This document shows, piece after piece, positions 30,449 through 41,300 of a DNA stretch of 43,974 nucleotides. The position numbers and the translations under genes were made by a program. Source of the DNA: Nemertoderma westbladi. Its lineage: Eukaryota; Xenacoelomorpha; Nemertodermatida; Nemertodermatidae. Where the stretch lies: positions 1 to 43,974 of the forward strand of contig JAUCBJ010000993.1 in assembly GCA_032718475.1 (NCBI GenBank), given 5' to 3'. The notes under the pieces are model-generated. The model worked only from the letters and a program-made list of their open reading frames with translations, ran no database searches and was not told the DNA's origin. The stretch's first letter is position 1; each line of letters opens with the position of its first letter.

Positions 30449-32149
30449 ATTAAATAAGGGAGACAACAACGTAGCCAGTTGTGAGTGAGTTAATGAAATA
30501 TAATTAAATAAGGGAGACAACAACGTAGCCAGTTGTGAGTGAGTTAATGAAATATAATTAAATAAGGGAGACAACAACGTAGCCAGTTGTGAGTGAGTTA
30601 ATGAAATATAATTAAGGGAGACAACAACGTAGCCAGTTGTGAGTGAGTTAATGAAATATAATTAAATAAGGAGAACAACAACGTAGCCAGTTGTGAGTGA
30701 GTTAATGAAATATAATTAAATAAGGGAGACAACAACGTAGCCAGTTGTGAGTGAGTTAATGAAATATAATTAAATAAGGGAGACAACAACGTAGCCAGTT
30801 GTGAGTGAGTTAATGAAATATAATTAAATAGGGAGACAACAACGTAGCCAGTTGTGAGTGAGTTAATGAAATATAATTAAATAAGGAGGAGACAACAACG
30901 TAGCCAGTTGTGAGTGAGTTAATGAAATATAATTAAGGGAGACAACAACGTAGCCAGTTGTGAGTGAGTTAATGAAATATAATTAAATAAGGGAGACAAC
31001 AACGTAGCCAGTTGTGAGTGAGTTAATGAAATATAATTAAATAAGGAGAACAACAACGTAGCCAGTTGTGAGTGAGTTAATGAAATATAATTAAATAAGG
31101 AGACAACAACGTAGCCAGTTGTGAGTGAGTTAATGAAATATAATTAAATAAGGGAGACAACAACGTAGCCAGTTGTGAGTGAGTTAATGAAATATAATTA
31201 AATAAGGGAGACAACAACGTAGCCAGTTGTGAGTGAGTTAATGAAATATAATTAAATAAGGGAGACAACAACGTAGCCAGTTGTGAGTGAGTTAATGAAA
31301 TATAATTAAATAAGGAGAACAACAACGTAGCCAGTTGTGAGTGAGTTAATGAAATATAATTAAATAAGGGAGACAACAACGTAGCCAGTTGTGAGTGAGT
31401 TAATGAAATATAATTAAATAAGGGAGACAACAACGTAGCCAGTTGTGAGTGAGTTAATGAAATATAATTAAATAAGGGAGACAACAACGTAGCCAGTTGT
31501 GAGTGAGTTAATGAAATATAATTAAATAAGGGAGACAACAACGTAGCCAGTTGTGAGTGAGTTAATGAAATATAATTAAATAAGGGAGACAACAACGTAG
31601 CCAGTTGTGAGTGAGTTAATGAAATATAATTAAATAAGGGAGACAACAACGTAGCCAGTTGTGAGTGAGTTAATGAAATATAATTAAATAAGGGAGACAA
31701 CAACGTAGCCAGTTGTGAGTGAGTTAATGAAATATAATTAAATAAGGAGAACAACAACGTAGCCAGTTGTGAGTGAGTTAATGAAATATAATTAAATAAG
31801 GGAGACAACAACGTAGCCAGTTGTGAGTGAGTTAATGAAATATAATTAAATAAGGGAGACAACAACGTAGCCAGTTGTGAGTGAGTTAATGAAATATAAT
31901 TAAATAAGGAGAACAACAACGTAGCCAGTTGTGAGTGAGTTAATGAAATATAATTAAATAAGGAGAACAACAACGTAGCCAGTTGTGAGTGAGTTAATGA
32001 AATATAATTAAATAAGGGAGACAACAACGTAGCCAGTTGTGAGTGAGTTAATGAAATATAATTAAATAAGGAGAACAACAACGTAGCCAGTTGTGAGTGA
32101 GTTAATGAAATATAATTAAATAAGGAGAACAACAACGTAGCCAGTTGTC
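30449..32149. repeat. 54-bp satellite array, about 31 units
   Basis: The unit contains GACAACAACGTAGCCAGTTG and TGAGTGAGTTAATGAAATAT with TAATTAAATAAGG between units; the spacing is 54 bp. Two main variants alternate irregularly (AAGGGAGAC and AAGGAGAAC), and a few units are shortened by loss of AATAA. Because 54 is a multiple of three the minus strand stays open as an 18-residue repeat, which I do not regard as a gene. Confidence 0.96.
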
Positions 32150-33203
32150 TGTGAACTCTCTATGAACTCTGTGGTTGTATTAAAGAACGTTGTGTCAATG
32201 TAATAATAATGGATGGCTATGGCTAGCAAGGTAACAATGCAATGCGCCTGTACGCAGTGACTATGGTAAAGAACTCATTAGCATAATTAGATTGGATATT
32301 GCCTTGAATGGACGCCATCTTGAATGGATATGTAGAGTGAAAACACAGGAACATGACGTTGGATTGGGCTTATTTAAGTATCTCTTGAAAAAGTAAATAT
32401 ACCACGAGACTCGTCATGTTGCATTCCATAAGATGTATATATTTTGAATATAATTTTTGATAGTATAATAGGAGTTTTTGCATAAAAACTAGCTTAAAAG
32501 GCGATATTTTTTTGTAAAAAGCCGGGTTTAGCAAGATGAGTTGGTTGGGATGTCAACAAAGCTTCTGATTCGCTGTTTCTGTGGAGACAAAGGGAAAATA
32601 GCTTCAACCATTATAGATTTAACATTAAGTGAAGGGGAATAATGGTTTGTCTTTTTCACAGAATTTTCGCCTGTACATTATTTCGAAAAGTTTTGGGTTT
32701 GATCGCGCGAAAGTGACAGATTCGGAAACTAGATTGAATTTTGCATACAACTTTTTTTTTTTAGCTACTCTTGAGGATCAAGTTTTCTATGTTTATTTTG
32801 CATTTTAAATACTAACTTTCTCCCCACCATTGAACTAATGGTAGTGTTTGAACGAATGAGAGTTCTTCGTTACTAAAATGACATGATGATTACTGACTGA
32901 GCGTGGCTTAGAAACCAGTAGTGTACTCTGAAAATAATGAAAACTTTGGCGGCCTGTAACTTTGGTTGACGTGGATGAAATAGGCTGATTTTAAGTTCAT
33001 TAGAATGTGCGTAATTTTCTCTTTCTGTTCATACTAAGTACTAATTAAAACGATGAAGAATAACCTTATTTGAATTTATAGTTATAATAACATAGTTGAT
33101 ACAATGGATCAAAGGGGGCAGGGGTGTGTATGGTAAGTATTTGTTATAGGCCTATGCATTGCGGCTAAATGCCATGGTATCATTATGTAAATGCTTGTGA
33201 AAT

Positions 33204-35229
33204 GATACTGGTATCGGTATCGGTAAATTGATATCGACATTGATTAGTGATATTGGCATCGATATTGGTTATTGTAATTGGTTATTGATATTGGTTAGTG
33301 GTTATTGATATTGGTTATTGGTATCGATATTGGTTATTGATATTGGTTATTAATATTGGTTATTGGTTATTGATATTGGTTATTTATATTGGTTATTGAT
33401 ATTGATTATTGGTATCGATATTGGTTATTTATATTGGTTATTGGTATCGATATTGGTTATTTATATTGGTTATTGATATTGATTATTGGTTATTTATATT
33501 GGTTATTGGTATTGATTATTGGTTAGTGGTTATTGGTATTGGTTATTGGTATTGATTATTGGTTATTTATATTGGTTATTGGTATCGATATTGGTTATTG
33601 ATATTGGTTATTGGTTATTGATATTGATTATTGGTATCGATATTGGTTATTTATATTGGTTATTGATATTGATTATTGGTTATTTATATTGGTTATTGGT
33701 ATCGATATTGGTTATTGATATTGGTTATTGATATTGGTTATTGATATTGGTTATGGGTTATTGATATTGGTTATTGGTTATTGGTATCGATATTGGTTAT
33801 TGATATTGGTTATTGATATTGGTTATTGGTATCGATATTGGTTATTGGTATCGATATTGGTTATAGAGATTGGTTATTGATATTGATTATTGGTTATTGA
33901 TATTGGTTATTGGTATCGATATTGGTTATTGATATTGGTTATTGATATTGATTATTGGTTAGTGGTTATTGGTATTGGTTATTGGTATCGATATTGGTTA
34001 TTGATATTGGTTATTGATATTGGTTATTGATATTGGTTATTGGTTATTGATATTGGTTATTGGAATCGATATTGGTTATAGAGATGGGTTATTGATATTG
34101 ATTATTGGTTATTGATATTAGTTATTGGTATCGATATTGGTTATTGATATTGGTTATTGATATTGATTATTGGTTAGTGGTTATAGATATTGGTTATTGG
34201 TATCGATATTGGTTATTGATATTGGTTATTGATATTGGTTATTGGTTATCGATATTGGTAATTGATATTGATTATTGGTTAGTGGTTATTGATATTGGTT
34301 ATTGGTATCGATATTGGTTATTGATATTGGTTATTGATATTGGTTATTGGTTATCTATATTGGTAATTGATATTGATTATTGGTTAGTGGTTATTGATAT
34401 TGATTATTGGTATCGATATTGGTTATAGAGATTGGTTATTGATATTGGTTATTGATATTGGTTATTGGTTATTGATATTGGTTATTGGTTATTGGTATCG
34501 ATATTGGTTATTGATATTGGTTATTGATATTGGTTATTGGTATCGATATTGGTTATTGGTATCGATATTGGTTATAGAGATTGGTTATTGATATTGATTA
34601 TTGGTTATTGATATTGGTTATTGGTATCGATATTAGTTATTGATATTGGTTATTGATATTGATTATTGGTTAGTGGTTATTGGTATTGGTTATTGGTATC
34701 GATATTGGTTATTGATATTGGTTATTGATATTGGTTATTGATATTGGTTATTGGTTATTGATATTGGTTATTGGTATCGATATTGGTTATAGAGATTGGT
34801 TATTGATATTGATTATTGGTTATTGATATTAGTTATTGGCATTGATATTGGTTATTGATATTGGTTATTGATATTGTTTATTGATATTGATTATTGGTTA
34901 GTGGTTATTGATATTGGTTATTGGTATTGGTATCGATATTGGTTATTGATATTGGTTATTGATATTGATTATTGGTTATTGATATTAGTTATTGGCATTG
35001 ATATTGGTTATTGATATTGGTTATTGATATTGTTTATTGATATTGATTATTGGTTAGTGGTTATTGATATTGGTTATTGGTATTGGTATCTATATTGGTT
35101 ATTGATATTGGTTATTGATATTGGTTATTGGTTATCGATATTGGTTATTGGTATTGGTTATTGATATTGGTTATTGGTTATCGATATTGGTTATTGGTAT
35201 TGGTTATTGATATTGGTTATTGGTTATTG
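33204..35229. repeat. 13-bp minisatellite (TTGATA + TTGGTTA), copy 1
   Basis: About 2 kb of TTGATATTGGTTA units with TTGGTATCGATA and ATTGGTTAGTGG variants that recur in a higher-order pattern. Short open frames (IGYWYRYW) are artefacts of the repeat. Confidence 0.95.
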
Positions 35230-37223
35230 ACATTTTGACATGTCATTTTACCAAAATGTCACTATCAAATTGACATTTTGACCTGACATGTCATTTTGAC
35301 AAAATGTCAGTTTCAAATTGACATTTTGACATGTCATTTTGCCAAAATGTCACTTTCGAATTGATATTTTGACATGTCATTTTGCCAAAATGTCAATGTG
35401 TCAATATGTCACTTTCAAATTGATATTTTGACATGTCATTTTGCCAAAATGTCAATGTGTCAATATGTCACTTTCAAATTGACATTTTGACATGTCATTT
35501 TGCCAAAATGTCATTTTCAAGTTGACATTTTGACATGTCATTTTGCCAAAATGTCACTTTTGAATTGACATTTTGACATGTCATTTTGCCAAAATGTCAC
35601 TTTCGAATGACATTTTGACATGTCATTTTGCCAAACCGTCACTTTTGAATTGACATTTTAACATGTCATTTTGCCAAAATGTCACTTTCGAATAGACATT
35701 TTGACATGTCATTTTGCCAAAATGTCAATGTGTCAATATGTCATTTTCAAGTTGACATTTGACATTTGACATGTCATTTTGTCAAAATGTCACTTTCAAG
35801 TTGACATTTTGACATGTCATTTTGCCAAAATGTCATTTTCAAGTTGACATTTGAAATGTCATTTTGCCAAAATGTCACTTTCAAGTTGACATTTGACATG
35901 TCATTTTGCCAAAATGTCACTTTCGAATTGACATTTTGACATGTCATTTTGCCAATATGTCATTTTGTCAAAATGTCACTTTCAAATTGACATTTTGGCA
36001 TGTCATTTTGCCAAAATGTCACTTTCGAATTGACATTTTGACATGTCATTTTGCCAAAATGTCACTTTCAAATTGACATTTTGACATGTGATTTTGCCAA
36101 AATGTCACTTTCGAATTGGCATTTTGACATGTCATTTTGCCAAAATGTCACTTTCGAATTGGCATTTTGACATGTCATTTTGCCAAAATGTCACTTTCGA
36201 ATTGGCATTTTGACATGTCATTTTGCCAAAATGTCACTTTCGAATTGGCATTTTGACATGTCATTTTGCCAAAATGTCACTTTCAATTGACATTTTCATG
36301 TCATTTTGACAAAATGTCACTTTCAAATTGACATTTTGACATGTCATTTTGCCAAAATGTCACTTTCGAATTGACATTTTGACATGTCATTTTGCCAAAA
36401 TGTCAATGTGTCAATATGTCACTTTCAAATTGACATTTTGACATGTTATTTTGCCAAAATGTCACTTTCAAATTGACATTTTGACATGTCATTTTGCCAA
36501 AATGTCACTCTCAAATTGACATTTTGACATGTCATTTTGGCAAAATGTCATTTTCGAATTGACATTTTGACATGTCATTTTGCCAAAATGTCACTTTCAA
36601 ATTGACATTTGACATGTCACTTTGCCAAAATGTCACTTTCGAATTTACATTTTGACATGTCATTTTGCCAATATGTCATTTTCAAGTCGACATTTGACAT
36701 GTCAATTTGTCAAAATGTCACTTCAAATTGACATTTTGACATGTCATTTTGCCAAAATGTCACTTCAAATTGACATTTTGACATGTCATTTTGCCAAAAT
36801 GTCACTTTCAAATTGACATTTTGACATGTCATTTTGCCAAAATGTCGCTTTCGAATTGACATTTTGACATGTCATTTTGCCAAAATGTAATTTTGCCAAA
36901 ATGTCAATGTGTCAATATGTAACTTTCAAATTGACACTTTGACATGTCATTTTGCCAAAATTCCACTTCAAATTGACATTTTGACATGTCATTTTGCCAA
37001 AATGTCAATGTGTCAATATGTCACTTTCAAATTGACATTTTGACATGTCATTTTGCCAAAATGTCACTTTCGAATTGACATTTTGACATGTGATTTTGCC
37101 AAAATGTCACTTTCAAATTGACATTTTGACATGTCATTTTGCCAAAATGTCACTTTCGAATTGACATTTTGACATGTCATTTTGCCAAAAAGTCACTTTC
37201 AAATTAACATTTTGACATGTCAT
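35230..37223. repeat. 43-bp palindromic satellite, copy 1
   Basis: About 46 units. Each holds TGACATTTTG, then ACATGTCA, ATTTTGCCAAAAT and CAAAATGTCA followed by CTTTC(A/G)AAT. TGACATTTTG and CAAAATGTCA are inverted copies, and TGACATGTCA and ATTTTGGCAAAAT-like cores are themselves near-palindromic. An optional insertion AATGTGTCAATATGTCA occurs in several units. Confidence 0.96.
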
Positions 37224-37560
37224 TTAGTGTTAAATTAACCGCAGATTCCAAATACAGTTACCGTTTTTACATATGATTGGTAGTTCTCGCGATATTGGCG
37301 TTCAAACACAACGTTTTTTGATATTTTACGAAATTTAAGGTATTTTTTATTGAAAAAGCAGACATAACTATTCCCAGTCCGTTTCTGTAACATTAAGAGA
37401 AAAGTTAACTTGTGATACTTCTTTTAGTGTTAAATTAACAGCAGATTCCAAATACAGTAACCGTTTTTACATAAGATTTGTAGTTCTCGCGATATTTGGG
37501 TTCAAAAACAACGTTTTTTGATATTTTACGAGATTTAAGGTATTTTTTATTTTAGTTTAG
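37224..37560. repeat. 200-bp tandem doublet, copy 1
   Basis: TAGTGTTAAATTAAC...CGCAGATTCC starts near 37226 and again exactly 200 bp later with a handful of substitutions; the second unit is truncated near 37556. Non-coding. Confidence 0.9.
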
Positions 37561-38164
37561 TAGTTGCGTTTTCCAGCCAGCAGTTCCTTGGCAGTGTGTG
37601 TGTGGCAGTAGCTGCATTGTGTAAGATTCTCAAATGTAGTCTCACCTATAAATATAAACAATAGATATAAGTTTACATATAGATCAATAATTATTAGTGC
37701 AAACAATTACAATAGGAAGCGAATTAGAATGTGTTGAATTTCGCCAATACAACTTAATGTTGATATTATTAATGAGATTAATTCTCGGCTTTAGCTGCCC
37801 TCCTATACTCCATGTGTTGAAGGAGCTGTCGTCCCATAGAGATCCTTTGTAAAGGGAATCCTAGGCCTCTCATTGGTTGAAGTTACATTCCAGGCCAATT
37901 GAATTATTTATTTAATTGCAAAAATAATGAATTGAAGAACAATATTCTTACTGTTGGGTTTTAAACCGTTTGTAAGTCGCGTTATAATGAACAGAAATTA
38001 ATGATTAACACTTCATTTGAAAGCCTCGTTATTCAGGATTATTGATATGTAAAAAAATCTTTATAATACTTATGAGAAGATATTATTTAAAGTGATTGTG
38101 TATAAAATGGCCACGTAATGGGATCGCGGTGGCAGTTTACGGGACCCCCCCCCCCCCCCCGAAC
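37561..38164. other. low-copy spacer ending in C16 run
   Basis: Contains a short (TG)n, an AT-rich middle, and a C homopolymer at 38145-38160 directly before the second 54-bp array. No gene seen. Confidence 0.5.
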
Positions 38165-38360
38165 CGTTAATGAAATATAATTAAATAAGGGAGACAACAA
38201 CGTAGCCAGTTGTGAGTGAGTTAATGAAATATAATTAAATAAGGAGAACAACAACGTAGCCAGTTGTGAGTGAGTTAATGAAATATAATTAAATAAGGGA
38301 GACAACAACGTAGCCAGTTGTGAGTGAGTTAATGAAATATAATTAAATAAGGAGAACAAC
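38165..38360. repeat. 54-bp satellite array, second block of four units
   Basis: Nearly four units of the same repeat as at 30449-32149, again with the GGGAGAC and GGAGAAC variants, followed directly by the duplicated segment. Confidence 0.95.
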
Positions 38361-41300
38361 AACTATGAACTCTGTGGTTGTATTAAAGAACGTTGTGTCA
38401 ATGTAATAATAATGGATGGCTATGGCTAGCAAGGTAACAATGCAATGTGCCTGTACGCAGTGACTATGGTAAAGAACTCATTAGCATAATTAGATTGGAT
38501 ATTGCCTTGAATGGACGCCATCTTGATGGATATGTAGAGTGAAAACACAGGAACATGACGTTGGATTGGGCTTATTTAAGTATCTCTTGAAAAAGTAAAT
38601 ATACCACGAGACTCGTCATGTTGCATTCCATAAGATGTATATATTTTGAATATAATTTTTGATAGTATAATAGGAGTTTTTTGCATAAAAACTAGCTTAA
38701 AAGGCGATATTTTTTTGTAAAAAGCCGGGTTTAGCAAGATGAGTTGGTTGGGATGTCAACAAAGCTTCTGATTCGCTGTTTCTGTGGAGACAAAGGGAAA
38801 ATAGCTTCAACCATTATAGATTTAACATTAAGTGAAGGGGAATAATGGTTTGTCTTTTTCACAGAATTTTCGCCTGTACATTATTTCGAAAAGTTTTGGG
38901 TTTGATCGCGCGAAAGTGACAGATTCGGAAACTAGATTGAATTTTGCATACAACTTTTTTTTTTTAGCTACTCTTGAGGATCAAGTTTTCTATGTTTATT
39001 TTGCATTTTAAATACTAACTTTCTCCCCACCATTGAACTAATGGTAGTGTTTGAACGAATGAGAGTTCTTCGTTACTAAAATGACATGATGATTACTGAC
39101 TGAGCGTGGCTTAGAAACCAGTAGTGTACTCTGAAAATAATGAAAACTTTGGCGGCCTGTAACTTTGGTTGACGTGGATGAAATAGGCTGATTTTAAGTT
39201 CATTAGAATGTGCGTAATTTTCTCTTTCTGTTCATACTAAGTACTAATTAAAACGATGAAGAATAACCTTATTTGAATTTATAGTTATAATAACATAGTT
39301 GATACAATGGATCAAAGGGGGCAGGGGTGTGTATGGTAAGTATTTGTTATAGGCCTATGCATTGCGGCTAAATGCCATGGTATCATTATGTAAATGCTTG
39401 TGAAATGATACTGGTATCGGTATCGGTAAATTGATATCGACATTGATTAGTGATATTGGCATCGATATTGGTTATTGTAATTGGTTATTGATATTGGTTA
39501 GTGGTTATTGATATTGGTTATTGGTATCGATATTGGTTATTGATATTGGTTATTAATATTGGTTATTGGTTATTGATATTGGTTATTTATATTGGTTATT
39601 GATATTGATTATTGGTATCGATATTGGTTATTTATATTGGTTATTGGTATCGATATTGGTTATTTATATTGGTTATTGATATTGATTATTGGTTATTTAT
39701 ATTGGTTATTGGTATTGATTATTGGTTAGTGGTTATTGGTATTGGTTATTGGTATTGATTATTGGTTATTTATATTGGTTATTGGTATCGATATTGGTTA
39801 TTGATATTGGTTATTGGTTATTGATATTGATTATTGGTATCGATATTGGTTATTTATATTGGTTATTGATATTGATTATTGGTTATTTATATTGGTTATT
39901 GGTATCGATATTGGTTATTGATATTGGTTATTGATATTGGTTATTGATATTGGTTATGGGTTATTGATATTGGTTATTGGTTATTGGTATCGATATTGGT
40001 TATTGATATTGGTTATTGATATTGGTTATTGGTATCGATATTGGTTATTGGTATCGATATTGGTTATAGAGATTGGTTATTGATATTGATTATTGGTTAT
40101 TGATATTGGTTATTGGTATCGATATTGGTTATTGATATTGGTTATTGATATTGATTATTGGTTAGTGGTTATTGGTATTGGTTATTGGTATCGATATTGG
40201 TTATTGATATTGGTTATTGATATTGGTTATTGATATTGGTTATTGGTTATTGATATTGGTTATTGGAATCGATATTGGTTATAGAGATGGGTTATTGATA
40301 TTGATTATTGGTTATTGATATTAGTTATTGGTATCGATATTGGTTATTGATATTGGTTATTGATATTGATTATTGGTTAGTGGTTATAGATATTGGTTAT
40401 TGGTATCGATATTGGTTATTGATATTGGTTATTGATATTGGTTATTGGTTATCGATATTGGTAATTGATATTGATTATTGGTTAGTGGTTATTGATATTG
40501 GTTATTGGTATCGATATTGGTTATTGATATTGGTTATTGATATTGGTTATTGGTTATCTATATTGGTAATTGATATTGATTATTGGTTAGTGGTTATTGA
40601 TATTGATTATTGGTATCGATATTGGTTATAGAGATTGGTTATTGATATTGGTTATTGATATTGGTTATTGGTTATTGATATTGGTTATTGGTTATTGGTA
40701 TCGATATTGGTTATTGATATTGGTTATTGATATTGGTTATTGGTATCGATATTGGTTATTGGTATCGATATTGGTTATAGAGATTGGTTATTGATATTGA
40801 TTATTGGTTATTGATATTGGTTATTGGTATCGATATTAGTTATTGATATTGGTTATTGATATTGATTATTGGTTAGTGGTTATTGGTATTGGTTATTGGT
40901 ATCGATATTGGTTATTGATATTGGTTATTGATATTGGTTATTGATATTGGTTATTGGTTATTGATATTGGTTATTGGTATCGATATTGGTTATAGAGATT
41001 GGTTATTGATATTGATTATTGGTTATTGATATTAGTTATTGGCATTGATATTGGTTATTGATATTGGTTATTGATATTGTTTATTGATATTGATTATTGG
41101 TTAGTGGTTATTGATATTGGTTATTGGTATTGGTATCGATATTGGTTATTGATATTGGTTATTGATATTGATTATTGGTTATTGATATTAGTTATTGGCA
41201 TTGATATTGGTTATTGATATTGGTTATTGATATTGTTTATTGATATTGATTATTGGTTAGTGGTTATTGATATTGGTTATTGGTATTGGTATCTATATTG

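Larger units (their letters stand above)
32150..38164. repeat. first copy of a 6.2-kb tandem duplication
   Basis: From TATGAACTCT at 32161 onward, the sequence recurs at an exact offset of 6203 bp (38364 onward) to the window end. I noted about five differences: a C/T near 32249, one-base indels near 32334 and 32478, a T/G near 37406 and a one-base T-run difference near 37516. Contents: low-copy DNA (32150-33203), 13-bp minisatellite, 43-bp satellite, 200-bp doublet, and low-copy DNA to a C16 run at 38145-38160. Confidence 0.95.

Noticed and set aside
31077-32135. 352-codon minus-strand open frame of 18-residue repeats (LATLLSPLFNYISLTHSQ)
   Set aside because: The 54-bp unit is a multiple of three, so the frame stays open automatically. 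Shortened units break it elsewhere and no domain or start context is present.
33519-34591. Open frames with IGYWYRYWLL repeats
   Set aside because: Translation of the 13-bp AT-rich minisatellite; no coding evidence.
36622-36816. Short open frame with DILTCHFAKMSLQI repeats
   Set aside because: Artefact of the 43-bp satellite, present again in the duplicate.
35230-37223. CRISPR-like regular repeats
   Set aside because: The units are contiguous with no unique spacers, and the surrounding DNA is eukaryotic with spliced exons and LTR elements.
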